Source: Streptomyces sp. NBC_00525
GTDB taxonomy: Bacteria; Actinomycetota; Actinomycetes; Streptomycetales; Streptomycetaceae
Direction: 5' to 3'
Assembly (NCBI RefSeq): GCF_036346595.1
Contig: NZ_CP107834.1
Span: 4,526,001-4,590,000, forward strand
DNA length: 64,000 nt
This document shows positions 1 to 8,937 of the stretch, in pieces. Numbering within the stretch: the stretch's first letter is position 1; each line of letters opens with the position of its first letter. Under the pieces are notes generated by a model. It did no database searches and was not told where the DNA came from. It worked only from the letters and a program-made list of their open reading frames with translations. Made by a program: the position numbers and the translations under genes.

Positions 1-2
1 GC

Positions 3-203
3 CTGGACCAGAAGGGCCAGGAGCTGTACGCGATCAAGGGCCTGCCCCCCAACCTGCTGCACATCCCGCCCGGCTGCGCCTTCAACCCGCGCTGCCCGAT
101 GGCCCAGGAGGTGTGCCGCACCGACGTGCCGCCGCTGTACGACGTGGCCGAGCACCGACAGAGCGCCTGCCACTTCTGGAAGGAGACGCTCGATGCACGC
201 TGA
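3..203 (+). CDS. Oligopeptide ABC transporter ATP-binding protein, C-terminal fragment
   Basis: Only the last 66 codons are in the window; the start lies upstream. The visible part has the cysteine-bearing C-terminal extension typical of OppD/DppD-type ATPases ([15 protein letters not shown] followed by a late SACHFW), a region that follows the nucleotide-binding domain in dipeptide/oligopeptide importers. It overlaps the next ATPase gene by 11 bases, so the two are translated as a pair, as expected for the two ATPase subunits of one importer. Substrate cannot be read from this fragment. Confidence 0.85.
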   Translation: MDQKGQELYAIKGLPPNLLHIPPGCAFNPRCPMAQEVCRTDVPPLYDVAEHRQSACHFWKETLDAR

Positions 204-1440
204 CCACGCGGGGAGCACCCCGGCGCGTACGGGCGGCGAGCCGATCCTGGAGGTGCGCGACCTCGTCAAGCACTACCCGCTCACCCAGGGCATCCTCGTC
301 AAGAAGCAGATCGGCGCGGTCAAGGCGGTCGACGGGGTCTCCTTCGACCTCGGGGCCGGCGAGACCCTCGGCGTCGTGGGGGAGTCCGGCTGCGGCAAGT
401 CGACGGTCGCCCGGCTGCTCGTCCACCTGGAGAAGCCGACGGCCGGCTCCATCCGGTACAAGGGCGAGGACGTCACCAAGCTGTCCGGCCGCGCGCTCAA
501 GGCCGTGCGCCGCAACATCCAGATGGTGTTCCAGGACCCCTACACCTCGCTCAACCCGCGCATGACGGTCGGCGACATCATCGGGGAACCGTACGAGATC
601 CATCCCGAGGTGGCCCCCAAGGGCAGCCGCCGCCGCAAGGTCCAGGATCTGCTGGACGTCGTCGGCCTCAACCCGGAGTACATCAACCGCTACCCGCACC
701 AGTTCTCCGGCGGCCAGCGCCAGCGCATCGGCATCGCCCGCGGCCTCGCCCTGAACCCCGAGATCATCGTCGCCGACGAACCGGTCTCCGCGCTCGACGT
801 CTCCGTCCAGGCCCAAGTCGTCAACCTGCTGGACCGGCTCCAGGCGGAGTTCAACCTGAGCTACGTCTTCATCGCGCACGACCTGTCGATCGTGCGGCAC
901 ATCTCCGACCGGGTCGGCGTCATGTACCTCGGCCGGTTCATCGAGATCGGCACGGACGCGGAGATCTACGACCACCCCACGCACCCGTACACCCAGGCGC
1001 TGCTGTCCGCCGTGCCGGTGCCGGACCCGATGGCGCGCGAGTTCCGCGAGCGGATCATCCTGCACGGCGACGTGCCCTCGCCCGCCAATCCGCCCTCCGG
1101 CTGCCGCTTCCGCACCCGCTGCTGGAAGGCGCAGAAGCGGTGCGAGCTGGAGGTGCCGCTGCTCGCGGTCCCGGCGGTCTTCCGCGACACGGACACGCCC
1201 GCCCGGCACGACTCGGCCTGCCACTTCGCGGAGGAGAAGCGGGTGGTCCCGCCGGAGGGCACGCTGGAGGCGGTACCGGGCGAGGACGGCCAGGAGGACG
1301 CGGCCGCACGGGCGGCGCGCGCGGCGGCGGAGCCGGGGAAGGAAGGGGCCGAGCCGGGCGAGGGCGGGACGGCCGGGACGGCGCTCCCCGGCGAGGAGCA
1401 GGGCCCGCCGCCGCCCTCCGGGAGCAGCCGGGTGCGCTGA
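193..1440 (+). CDS. Oligopeptide/dipeptide ABC transporter ATP-binding protein (OppF/DppF type)
   Basis: Second ATPase of a peptide importer; it hydrolyses ATP on the cytoplasmic side to drive uptake through a permease pair encoded upstream of the window. Walker A is GESGCGKST at residues 63-71, the ABC signature FSGGQRQR starts at 171, and Walker B ends in D195-E196. The oligopeptide-type C-terminal cysteine cluster ([14 protein letters not shown]) follows at about 303-316. The last 60 residues are a Gly/Ala/Glu-rich tail not needed for the fold, making it longer (415 aa) than usual family members (about 330). The ATG lies inside the end of the preceding ATPase gene, so translation is coupled. 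The exact peptide substrate is not determinable. Confidence 0.9.
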   Translation: MHADHAGSTPARTGGEPILEVRDLVKHYPLTQGILVKKQIGAVKAVDGVSFDLGAGETLGVVGESGCGKSTVARLLVHLEKPTAGSIRYKGEDVTKLSGRALKAVRRNIQMVFQDPYTSLNPRMTVGDIIGEPYEIHPEVAPKGSRRRKVQDLLDVVGLNPEYINRYPHQFSGGQRQRIGIARGLALNPEIIVADEPVSALDVSVQAQVVNLLDRLQAEFNLSYVFIAHDLSIVRHISDRVGVMYLGRFIEIGTDAEIYDHPTHPYTQALLSAVPVPDPMAREFRERIILHGDVPSPANPPSGCRFRTRCWKAQKRCELEVPLLAVPAVFRDTDTPARHDSACHFAEEKRVVPPEGTLEAVPGEDGQEDAAARAARAAAEPGKEGAEPGEGGTAGTALPGEEQGPPPPSGSSRVR

Positions 1441-1450
1441 CGCAGCGTCA
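1438..1450. promoter_or_regulatory. 13-base odd palindrome after the ABC operon
   Basis: TGACGCAGCGTCA overlaps the stop codon of the ATPase gene. It sits in the loop of a weaker 7-bp inverted repeat (GGTGCGC 1431-1437 with GCGCACC 1462-1468). The whole could be a modest terminator or an operator for the membrane protein gene that follows. Nothing in the sequence decides between these. Confidence 0.25.
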
Positions 1451-1528
1451 ACCGGTGTACGGCGCACCGTGATACGGACGGTGTCGGCCCTCTTGTCCGG
1501 AGGGCGGGCGCACGGAAGTATCGACGGG

Positions 1529-2590
1529 ATGATACTCACCCGCGGAGCGAGAGCCACCGGAGCCGTGCTGTCCGCCCTGCTCGCGGTGATCGTCGCGTGC
1601 TGGCTGATTCGGGACGTTCGAGCGACGAGTTTCAGCCAACTGTGGCGGTACTGGGCCGGATTCAACGAACCCGATCTGTGGGTCATGCCCGCGACCTCCG
1701 CCATGGACGTCGTCCTGTTCGTGGTGTACGTCGCCGTCGCCGTGGCCTCCCTGCGCACCGCGGTCGCCGCTCCCGCGCTCGTCGCCGCCGGGGTGGTCAC
1801 CATCGGCGTCCGGCTCCCCGGACTCTGGACGATCGGCAACCGGCGCATGGAGTCCGGCTACTCCGACGACCTGCGCTCACGGGCCCTGATCTGCGTCTTC
1901 GTGGCCCTCGCCGCGGGCGCCGCGATGATCATCACCGCCGGGGCGGGCCGCAGGCCCCCGGCCGACTCCCACGAGCCGCTGCCCACCAGGCCCGGACCGG
2001 GTGCGGGCGTCCTGGCGTTCCTGGCCCTGGGCGCGGCCGGAGCGGTGCTGATCGCCTGGGAGATCCGCCAGATGGTGCGGTATCCGGAGCTGTTCCCCGA
2101 GTGGTACACGGGCGGCGACCGGATCGGACAGCAGCTGACCGGTGCCCCGGCGGGCTGGGGCGCCGTGCTGCTGGCCCTGCTGTGCCTGTTCTGCGGGATC
2201 AGCGCCGTCGCGCGGGCCACGCACGCGCGCCCCTTCGGCCTGATCGCCGCCGCGCTGCTGCTGCCCGGCGCGGTACTCGGCGTGATGCGGATCGTGCACT
2301 TCGAGATGTTCGACCACTTCGACGTGCTGCCCGGCGAGATGCAACTCACCGTGCTCAGCTGGATGTTCCAGGGCTTCGCCGCCGTGGCCGCGCTGATCGC
2401 CCTCGCGGTGCCCGGCGGGGCCGGAGCGCCGGGACCGGGCCGCGAGCCGTGGGGCGGCGGACCGGGCTGGGGCCCCGGACAGGCCGCGCCCCCGTACCCC
2501 GCACAGCAGCCCCCCGGCTACGGCTACCCGCAGGGCGGCGGCGGCTTCGGCCCGCCCCCGCCGCCCTCCCAGCCGCCGCCCGGCTGGTAG
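1529..2590 (+). CDS. Integral membrane protein with proline/glycine-rich C-terminus
   Basis: I do not recognise a family. The 353-residue product has about eight hydrophobic segments spread from near the N-terminus to about residue 300. It ends in a cytoplasm-like tail of roughly 50 residues rich in Pro, Gly, Tyr and Gln (PPYPAQQPPGYGYPQGGGG and similar), a low-complexity type common in actinobacterial membrane proteins. I chose ATG 1529, preceded by GGAAG about 11 bases upstream; an in-frame GTG at 1469 would add 20 residues. It follows the peptide transporter by about 90 bases and converges with the S9 peptidase gene, with one base between the stops. Function unknown. Confidence 0.7.
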   Translation: MILTRGARATGAVLSALLAVIVACWLIRDVRATSFSQLWRYWAGFNEPDLWVMPATSAMDVVLFVVYVAVAVASLRTAVAAPALVAAGVVTIGVRLPGLWTIGNRRMESGYSDDLRSRALICVFVALAAGAAMIITAGAGRRPPADSHEPLPTRPGPGAGVLAFLALGAAGAVLIAWEIRQMVRYPELFPEWYTGGDRIGQQLTGAPAGWGAVLLALLCLFCGISAVARATHARPFGLIAAALLLPGAVLGVMRIVHFEMFDHFDVLPGEMQLTVLSWMFQGFAAVAALIALAVPGGAGAPGPGREPWGGGPGWGPGQAAPPYPAQQPPGYGYPQGGGGFGPPPPPSQPPPGW

Positions 2591-2591
2591 C

Positions 2592-4718
2592 TCAGAGCCC
2601 CAGCGACCGCTTGAGGAAGTCCACCTGGAGGAGCAGCAGGTTCTCGGCCACGTTCTCCTGCGGGGTCATGTGGGTCACCCCGCTCAGCGGCAGCACCTCG
2701 TGCGGCCGGCCGGCGGCGAGCAGCGCCGAGGACAGCCGCAGGCTGTGCGCGACGACCACGTTGTCGTCCGCCAGCCCGTGGATGATCATCATCGGACGCA
2801 CCTGCTTCTCCGGGTACGAAAGACCCTCGTCGGTGACCAGCGAGTTGTACGCGTACATCGCCGCCTGCTCCGCGGGGTCGCCCAGATAGCGCTCGGTGTA
2901 GTGCGTGTCGTAGAGCCGCTGGTCGGTCACCGGGGCGCCGACGACCGCCGCGTGGAAGACGTCCGGCCGCCGCAGCACCGCCATACCGGCCAGGAAGCCG
3001 CCGAAGGACCAGCCCCGGATCGCCACCCGGCCGAGATCCAGCGGAAACCGCTCCGCGAGCGCGTGCAGGGCGTCCACCTGGTCCTCCACGGTGAGCGCCA
3101 GCGCGTGCTTGACCGACTTCTCCCAGGCCGGGGAACGGCCGGGCGTACCGCGCCCGTCCGCGACGACCACGGCGAAGCCCCGGTCCGCGAACCACTGCGA
3201 GGTGAGGTGCGGATTGTGGGCGGCGAGCACCCGCCGGCCGTGCGGCCCGCCGTACGGGTCCATCAGCACAGGAAGCGGACCATCAGACTCCGAATAGTGG
3301 GTGGGGAGCAGCACGGCGCACGGAATTCGCCGTGCGCCCCCTTCCGTCAGCACCGGCCGCGCGGACAGCACCGGCCGCTCCGCGTGACTCGCGACGACCG
3401 CGATCTCCGTGCCGTCGCGCAGCACCCTCGCCGTCGCGCCTGCCCGCTCCACCGACGTCGAAACCAGCACCGTCACCCGCCCGGACCGGACCGCCGTGTG
3501 CACGCCGACGCCCGCCGAGACCCGCTCGACGCCCAGCTCGTTGACCCGGTACACATGGCTCTCGCCGACCTCCGGAGCCTCCGCCTCCGCGCCCGCCGAC
3601 GCCGACACCAGGACGTCCGAGTCCCCGATGTCCAGCACCGACTGAATGTGCAGCTGCGCCCCGGTCAGCGTCCGGTCGCCCACCGCGAGGACCCGCGCCC
3701 CGCCCTCGTCCGTGACCCGCACCAGCCGCCCGTCCGGCGCCCACGCGGGCACACCGGGGAACAGCTCCAGCCACACCTCGTCCTCGTCCACGTGCACGGT
3801 CCGGGTCGCACCCGTCTCCGGGTCCACCGCGAGGTACAGCTGGCTCTGCTGGTCCCGCGCCTGGACGAGCAGGAGCGGAGCCCCGTACGAGGACCAGTGC
3901 ACCCGCGCCAGATACGGGAACCGGGCCCGGTCCCACGTCACGTCGACCCGCTTGCCGTCCAGGCCCACGACCTGGAGCCCCACCTCGGCGTTGGGCGTGC
4001 CGGCCGCCGGGTACGCGACCTCCGCCGGCCTGCGCTCCGGGTGCGCCGGGTCCGCGATCCACCACCGCCGGACCGGGCTCTCGTCCACGCGCGCCACCAG
4101 CAGCCGGTCGGACTCCGGCGACCACCAGAAGCCCCGTGGGCGGCCCATCTCCTCGGCCGCGATGAACTCCGCGAGCCCGTACGTGACCTGGTCGTCCTCC
4201 GGCTCGGCCAGCACCCGGTCCGCCTCGCCGTCCACACCCACGACCCGCAGCGCACCCTTGGACACATAGGCGACGTGTCGCCCGTCCGGGGAGGGGCGCG
4301 GGTCGATCACCGGGCCGGGGACGGGCAGCGCACGCGCCGTGCCCCCCAGCAGATCGGCCACGTACACCTTCCCCGACAGCGCGAACGCGGCCAGCTCGGC
4401 CGCCGCGTCCACGGCGTAGCCCACGATCCCGGACGACCCCTCCCGGCTGCGCTCCCGGCGGGCGCGCTCCCGCGCCGACAGCCGCTCCGGCGAACCGCCG
4501 AGCAGCGCCCGCGGATCGGCCACCAGGCGCTCCCGCGGGGCCCCGTCCCCGGTCAGGTCAAGGACCCAGAGCCGGCCCGAGCGGTCCGTGCCGGAACCCG
4601 AGCGCACGTAGACCACGCGTCCACCGTCGGGTGAAACCGTGAACGCGCGAGGTGCCCCGAGAGTGAATCTCATGGTCCGTGCCGACTGGAGCGGGAACGT
4701 GATCTCTGGCGAAGTCAT
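2592..4718 (-). CDS. S9 family prolyl oligopeptidase / dipeptidyl-peptidase IV-like serine peptidase
   Basis: A 708-residue peptidase with an N-terminal beta-propeller (DPP-IV N-like, about residues 20-440) and a C-terminal alpha/beta hydrolase domain. The catalytic triad is readable: nucleophile S571 in GWSFGGF, an acid in HGLADDNV (D651 or D652) and H683 in SGVTHMT. The oxyanion-side motif LMDPYGGPHG is also present. Family members remove dipeptides or short peptides, often after proline. No signal peptide is visible, so it is probably cytosolic. Its place next to a peptide importer suggests a role in using imported peptides, which is inference. The ATG at 4718 starts the conserved reading frame with TFPLQSARTMRFTLG close behind. 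Confidence 0.9.
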   Translation of the reverse strand: MTSPEITFPLQSARTMRFTLGAPRAFTVSPDGGRVVYVRSGSGTDRSGRLWVLDLTGDGAPRERLVADPRALLGGSPERLSARERARRERSREGSSGIVGYAVDAAAELAAFALSGKVYVADLLGGTARALPVPGPVIDPRPSPDGRHVAYVSKGALRVVGVDGEADRVLAEPEDDQVTYGLAEFIAAEEMGRPRGFWWSPESDRLLVARVDESPVRRWWIADPAHPERRPAEVAYPAAGTPNAEVGLQVVGLDGKRVDVTWDRARFPYLARVHWSSYGAPLLLVQARDQQSQLYLAVDPETGATRTVHVDEDEVWLELFPGVPAWAPDGRLVRVTDEGGARVLAVGDRTLTGAQLHIQSVLDIGDSDVLVSASAGAEAEAPEVGESHVYRVNELGVERVSAGVGVHTAVRSGRVTVLVSTSVERAGATARVLRDGTEIAVVASHAERPVLSARPVLTEGGARRIPCAVLLPTHYSESDGPLPVLMDPYGGPHGRRVLAAHNPHLTSQWFADRGFAVVVADGRGTPGRSPAWEKSVKHALALTVEDQVDALHALAERFPLDLGRVAIRGWSFGGFLAGMAVLRRPDVFHAAVVGAPVTDQRLYDTHYTERYLGDPAEQAAMYAYNSLVTDEGLSYPEKQVRPMMIIHGLADDNVVVAHSLRLSSALLAAGRPHEVLPLSGVTHMTPQENVAENLLLLQVDFLKRSLGL

Positions 4719-4787
4719 GCGCCGAACCTATCGGCCCGCTCCGTCCGTGCGCCCCTCGTGCTGCTGTGCCCCGATCAATGCGGTGCC

Positions 4788-4806
4788 ACGGATAGTTATG
4801 ATCCGT
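4788..4806. promoter_or_regulatory. Inverted repeat overlapping a promoter-like TATGAT
   Basis: ACGGAT, seven bases, ATCCGT forms a perfect 6-bp inverted repeat. TATGAT at 4797-4802 lies inside it and could be the -10 box for the small membrane protein gene at 4883. The region is shared with the divergent S9 peptidase gene, so a repressor or activator site is plausible. No regulator gene is adjacent. Confidence 0.35.
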
Positions 4807-4882
4807 AGCGCTCGGTGGGTATGAACCTGCTGGCTCCACGCGTGCTGCCCGTGCCCGACCGTACAGATGGAGGTGAACCGCT

Positions 4883-5077
4883 GTGGCGCTCTCGATTTCG
4901 GCGGTGGTGCTGCTGGCGATCATCGTCTTCCTGCTGATCCGGAAGTCCGGACTGAAGGGAGGACATGCGGTCGTCTGCGCGCTGCTCGGCTTCTATCTCG
5001 CCGATTCCACCATCGCGCCCACCATCTCCGAGCTGACCACGAACGTGGCCGGCATGATCGGGGGCCTGAAGTTCTGA
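4883..5077 (+). CDS. Small two-helix membrane protein (64 aa)
   Basis: A 64-residue product starting with a GTG, preceded by GGAGGTGAA at the right distance. An N-terminal hydrophobic helix (about residues 4-19), a short basic turn (RKSGLKGGH), and a second hydrophobic stretch (about 28-42) suggest two membrane passes or one pass plus an amphipathic helix. Small proteins of this form are conserved between Streptomyces species and I recall them as hypothetical. It lies 26 bases upstream of mshB on the same strand and may be cotranscribed. Function unknown. Confidence 0.75.
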   Translation: MALSISAVVLLAIIVFLLIRKSGLKGGHAVVCALLGFYLADSTIAPTISELTTNVAGMIGGLKF

Positions 5078-5103
5078 CGCCGGGGGCTCGTAGGGTGGTC
5101 CCC

Positions 5104-6003
5104 ATGACGGACCTTCCCGCCCGGCGACTGCTCCTGGTGCACGCGCACCCGGACGACGAGTCGATCAACAACGGCGCCACCATGGCCAGGTACGCGGCCG
5201 AAGGCGCCCTGGTCACGCTGGTGACCTGCACACTCGGCGAGGAGGGCGAGGTCATCCCGCCCGCGCTCGCCCATCACGCCGCGGACCGGGACGACACCCT
5301 CGGCCCGTACCGCCGCGGCGAACTCGCGGCTGCCATGGGGGAGCTGGGCGTCACCGACCATCGCTTCCTCGGCGGCGCCGGCCGCTACCGGGACTCCGGG
5401 ATGATGGGTGCCGAGCAGAACCACCGCCCCGGCGCCTTCTGGGCGGCCGACGTGGACGAGGCCGCCGGGCATCTCGTCGACGTCATCCGCGAGGTGCGCC
5501 CCCAGGTCCTGGTGACCTACGACCCGGACGGGGGCTACGGCCACCCCGACCACATCCAGACCCACCGGGTCGCCACCCGCGCCGCCGAACTGGCCGCCGA
5601 CGCCGCGTACCGCCCCGGCGCCGCCGCCCCGCACGCCGTCGCCAAGGTCTACTGGAACCGGGTGCCGCGCTCGGTCGCCGACGAGCGGTTCGCCGCCCTG
5701 CGCGCCGAGGTCCCCGACGCCTTCCCCGGCATCGCCGCGATCGGCGACGTACCGGGCGTGGTGGACGACGCCCTGATCACCACCGTGATCGACGGCACGG
5801 GCTACGAGCGGGCCAAGGCCGCCGCCATGCGTGCGCACGCCACCCAGATCGCCCTCCAGGGGCTCTACTTCGCCCTCTCCAACGACCTCGGCCAGCCCGT
5901 TTTCACCACCGAGTACTACGAGTTGGCCTCCGGCGCCCCGGGCGCCCCGGCCGGTGAGCGCGAGGACGATCTGTTCGCGGGCGTGCCGGGAGCCGAGCGG
6001 TGA
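5104..6003 (+). CDS. mshB: N-acetyl-1-D-myo-inositol-2-amino-2-deoxy-alpha-D-glucopyranoside deacetylase MshB
   Basis: Zinc deacetylase of the LmbE/PIG-L family that removes the acetyl group from GlcNAc-inositol in mycothiol biosynthesis, a cytosolic step specific to actinomycetes. The first zinc motif AHPDDE places H15 and D18 near the N-terminus. The second, [10 protein letters not shown], lies near residue 148. At 299 residues it has the length of characterised MshB proteins, and the middle segments ([21 protein letters not shown]) are typical. An Mca-type amidase is the closest alternative, but these segments favour MshB. ATG 5104 follows GGTGG and a TAGGGT hexamer 7 bases upstream, so the message may be leaderless or nearly so. 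The next gene overlaps by 4 bases. Confidence 0.92.
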   Translation: MTDLPARRLLLVHAHPDDESINNGATMARYAAEGALVTLVTCTLGEEGEVIPPALAHHAADRDDTLGPYRRGELAAAMGELGVTDHRFLGGAGRYRDSGMMGAEQNHRPGAFWAADVDEAAGHLVDVIREVRPQVLVTYDPDGGYGHPDHIQTHRVATRAAELAADAAYRPGAAAPHAVAKVYWNRVPRSVADERFAALRAEVPDAFPGIAAIGDVPGVVDDALITTVIDGTGYERAKAAAMRAHATQIALQGLYFALSNDLGQPVFTTEYYELASGAPGAPAGEREDDLFAGVPGAER

Positions 6004-6455
6004 GCGGCAGCAGCAGGGCGCGGGCCGGCGGCGACCGGACCGAAACGCAGAAGAGGGACATTCCGGCCACCGGCCTGGCCGCGCCGGTCAACCCCGCCCG
6101 GATCGCCGTCCTGTTCGGCCTGGCGGTCCTCGGAGCGGTCGTGGGCATCGCGGGCACGCTCGTCCAGGCCGCCTGGTTCCCCGGCGGGCTGCTGATCGCC
6201 CTGGTCGGCACGGCCGGCCTCTTCTACGGCGGGCGCACGCTGACGGGCACCCAGCCCGGAGCCCTGGCCCCCGCCGCAGGTTGGCTGGTTTCCATCGTTG
6301 TTCTGCTCAGTGGGCGGCCCGAAGGGGACTATGTCTTCGGTGACGCGCTCGGCCTGGGGCTTTTCATGCTGGGCGGAATGGGCCTTGCTGTGATCTGTGC
6401 CACCATGCCGCGATCGCCCCGGCAGCGGGCCGACAGCGGCCGACCTGCCAAGTAG
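6000..6455 (+). CDS. DUF6113-type four-helix membrane protein
   Basis: A 151-residue protein beginning with a GTG that overlaps the mshB stop by 4 bases, so it is translationally coupled to mshB. After a hydrophilic 25-residue N-terminus there are four hydrophobic segments (about 32-53, 58-76, 84-104 and 113-134). I associate this neighbour of mshB with the Streptomyces DUF6113 group; its function is unknown. Coupling suggests a need at the same time as mycothiol synthesis, but there is no catalytic motif to support a biochemical role. Confidence 0.75.
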   Translation: MSGSSRARAGGDRTETQKRDIPATGLAAPVNPARIAVLFGLAVLGAVVGIAGTLVQAAWFPGGLLIALVGTAGLFYGGRTLTGTQPGALAPAAGWLVSIVVLLSGRPEGDYVFGDALGLGLFMLGGMGLAVICATMPRSPRQRADSGRPAK

Positions 6456-6469
6456 TGTGCCCCGTCATG

Positions 6470-6489
6470 CCCCCTGCCCGTCCAGGGGG
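6470..6489 (+). terminator. Hairpin after the mshB operon
   Basis: CCCCCTG, a six-base loop, then CAGGGGG make a 7-bp GC stem shortly after the DUF6113 stop. A short pyrimidine run (cgtttccccc) follows. It is a plausible intrinsic terminator of the high-GC type without a long U tract. Confidence 0.5.
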
Positions 6490-6609
6490 TGCGCAGTCGT
6501 TTCCCCCGGTCGCGCGGTGTGCTTCGGCGGCGGCCAGTATGGTGGTTCGCGCGCCCGGGCTGTGGCACGGGGGAAGTACGGGCGGCGGAGCCAATCGGGA
6601 GAACCTGCT

Positions 6610-8733
6610 TTGAGTCGTGAAACTGACAGTTCGTCCTCCGGGCCCCAGGGTCGCGGAGGAGCCGCGTACCCCTCGGGTACGCCGCCGTACGGATCACGCC
6701 AGTATCCGTCGACGCACCCGTCGCAGGACGCCCCGGAAGGGGCCCCGGAATCTGCCGGTCCGGACCGCTCCGAAGAGCCGAAGACCGAGACGACCCTGAC
6801 GACGCGTATCCGGATCAACATTCCGGGCTCGCGCCCCATCCCGCCGGTTGTCATGCGTACGCCCATGAGTGAGGCGGAGAGCGGCACCGAGCGCACCGGC
6901 TCGACCCCGCGTCCGGGCGCCCCCGCGCAGGGCGGCGCCCCGGCTGCCTCCCCGGCCCCGGCCGCGGAGCCCGGCGAGGACGCGGCGGCGGACTCCGGCG
7001 AGAAGCCGGCCAAGGAGGGCGGCGGCAGCGACTGGTTCGCCCCGCGCAAGCCCCCGGCGGCCGCGAAGCCGTCGGCGGACGGACCGGGCGACACGGACGG
7101 CGCGGGCTTCACGGCGCCGGTCGTGGGCGAAGCCGGAGCCGGTGGGTCCGCGGGTGCCGGTGGGCCCGGTGGCCTCGCGGGTGGTCCCGGCGGCCTCGCG
7201 GGCGCCGGTGGTTCCGATGCTCCGGCCGGTCCGGGTGCTTCGGGTGCTTCGGGTGTGCCCGGCGGCCCGGTCGCCGGTGGCCCCGGGGGCACCCTGCCCC
7301 GGCGGGTCTCCCCGCCCTCGGGCCCCCGTACCGACCTGCCGTACTTCTCGGACGGCCCGCAGCGCGACTTCCCGGCGGGTTCGGGCGGTACGGGGCCCGG
7401 CGCGGCCCCCGACGGTCCGCGTACCGCCCCCGACCTCGGCGTCCGTACGCCCGGACCGGCCGGCCCCACCACGGGCCCGGTGCCCGGCATCTCGCCGCTC
7501 ACGCCGAACCTCGACGGGCCCGGCCCGTTCCCGCCCGGCATGGGTCCGCAGAGCCCCGGCGGCCCGCTGACCGGCGGGGTGCCGCCGCGCATGTCCGACG
7601 ACACCGCCATCCTCACCCCGCAGTTCGCGGCCCCGGCCGGCCCCGGCGAGAACGTCTCGGGCGACACGCTGAACAGCGGCATGCCCGTGGTCCCCGGCGA
7701 CCCGAAGGGCGCGGGCCCGTCGGGCGCCGCTCCCGCGCAGCCCGCCCCGGCCGCCCGTCCCGCGCCGAAGCCGGCCCCCGCCAAGAAGGGCCGCTCCAAG
7801 CTGGTCCTCCTCGGCGTCGCGGCCGTCTGCCTGCTGGGCGTCGCCTACGGGGCCGGGCTCCTGATGAACCACTCCGACGTGCCCAAGGGCACCACCGTGC
7901 TCGGTGTGGACATCGGCGGCGGCACCAAGGAGGACGGCGTCGAGAAGCTGGACGCCGCGCTGGCCGGGCGGGCCGCGACCCCGCTCAAGCTGACCGTGGA
8001 CGGCAAGGAGGTCGAGCTCGCCCCCGACAAGGCCGGGCTCTCGCTGGACAGCCAGGCCACCGTGCGCGCGGCGGCCGGCAGCGACTACAACCCGGTCTCC
8101 GTCATCGGCTCGCTCTTCGGCGGCGCGCGGACCGTCGAGCCGGTCTTCCCGATCGACGAGGAGAAGCTCGGCGTCGCGCTCCAGGACCTGGCCGGCGCCT
8201 CCGGCACCGCGAAGGACGCCACGATCAAGTTCGTACCGGGCAAGGCCGTCGCCGTACCGGGCAAGGCGGGCAAGGCGATCGACGTGAACAAGTCGATGGT
8301 CTCCGTCCGGGACGCCTACCGCGCCCAGGTCGAGACCGGCAGCACCAAGAGCGTCGAACTGCCCGTCGTCACCAAGGAACCCACCGTCTCCCAGGCCGAA
8401 CTGGACCGGGCGATGAAGGAGTTCGCGGAGCCCGCGATGTCCGGGCTGGTCATCATCAGGGCGGGCGGCAGGGAGATCCCCTTCGGCCCGGCCAAGTCGC
8501 TGCCGCAGATCCTCTCGATGGTCGCGGTGGACGGCAAGCTCGTCGACCACTACGACAAGAAGGCCATCGACCGGCTCTGCGCCGGGGTCTTCGACGGCGT
8601 CATGATCACCAAGGGCGACGGCAAGAAGCACCAGCTCAGCGCGGACGACATCGCCTACGCGATGAAGGGCGCGCTGCTCGGCAAGACCCAGGCCGAGCGC
8701 ACCGTCACGATCGACCTCGAAGGCAACGGCTGA
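6610..8733 (+). CDS. Large Pro/Gly/Ala-rich single-pass membrane protein with a putative peptidoglycan-binding-like extracellular domain
   Basis: I chose TTG 6610, which has GGGAG about 9 bases upstream; the 707-residue frame then starts LSRETDSSS. Residues 1-390 are low complexity, rich in Pro, Gly, Ala and Ser. A basic cluster (KPAPAKKGRSK) is followed by one membrane helix at about 398-417. The outer 290 residues look folded, with a repeated pattern (TTVLGVDIGGGTKEDGVEKLDAAL, then beta-rich segments) resembling the PG_binding_4/YoaR repeats found before VanW or L,D-transpeptidase domains. No catalytic domain follows. It may sense or bind cell wall, but this is inferred from resemblance only. 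Confidence 0.7.
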   Translation: MSRETDSSSSGPQGRGGAAYPSGTPPYGSRQYPSTHPSQDAPEGAPESAGPDRSEEPKTETTLTTRIRINIPGSRPIPPVVMRTPMSEAESGTERTGSTPRPGAPAQGGAPAASPAPAAEPGEDAAADSGEKPAKEGGGSDWFAPRKPPAAAKPSADGPGDTDGAGFTAPVVGEAGAGGSAGAGGPGGLAGGPGGLAGAGGSDAPAGPGASGASGVPGGPVAGGPGGTLPRRVSPPSGPRTDLPYFSDGPQRDFPAGSGGTGPGAAPDGPRTAPDLGVRTPGPAGPTTGPVPGISPLTPNLDGPGPFPPGMGPQSPGGPLTGGVPPRMSDDTAILTPQFAAPAGPGENVSGDTLNSGMPVVPGDPKGAGPSGAAPAQPAPAARPAPKPAPAKKGRSKLVLLGVAAVCLLGVAYGAGLLMNHSDVPKGTTVLGVDIGGGTKEDGVEKLDAALAGRAATPLKLTVDGKEVELAPDKAGLSLDSQATVRAAAGSDYNPVSVIGSLFGGARTVEPVFPIDEEKLGVALQDLAGASGTAKDATIKFVPGKAVAVPGKAGKAIDVNKSMVSVRDAYRAQVETGSTKSVELPVVTKEPTVSQAELDRAMKEFAEPAMSGLVIIRAGGREIPFGPAKSLPQILSMVAVDGKLVDHYDKKAIDRLCAGVFDGVMITKGDGKKHQLSADDIAYAMKGALLGKTQAERTVTIDLEGNG

Positions 8734-8749
8734 CCTGCCGCGCACCGCA

Positions 8750-8793
8750 CGGCTGCCGCCCCCGACCGGACTCCCGGCCGGGGGCGGCAGCCG
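8750..8793 (+). terminator. Strong intrinsic terminator
   Basis: A perfect 15-bp stem (8750-8764 with 8779-8793), plus an inner CCGG pairing, lies 17 bases after the stop of the Pro/Gly-rich membrane protein gene and is followed by tttcc. Confidence 0.85.
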
Positions 8794-8937
8794 TTTCCGG
8801 GCCGCCCGCGCCCGCGCCGCAGGGCCGCCGCATACCCGGCCCGCGCCCGTGTCACACCGGCGGCATGACATCTGTCATCCCTTTTCCACGACCGGCGGCT
8901 CTGCCGCGCGCACCCCGCGTACGGCCAGGCTGGACGC

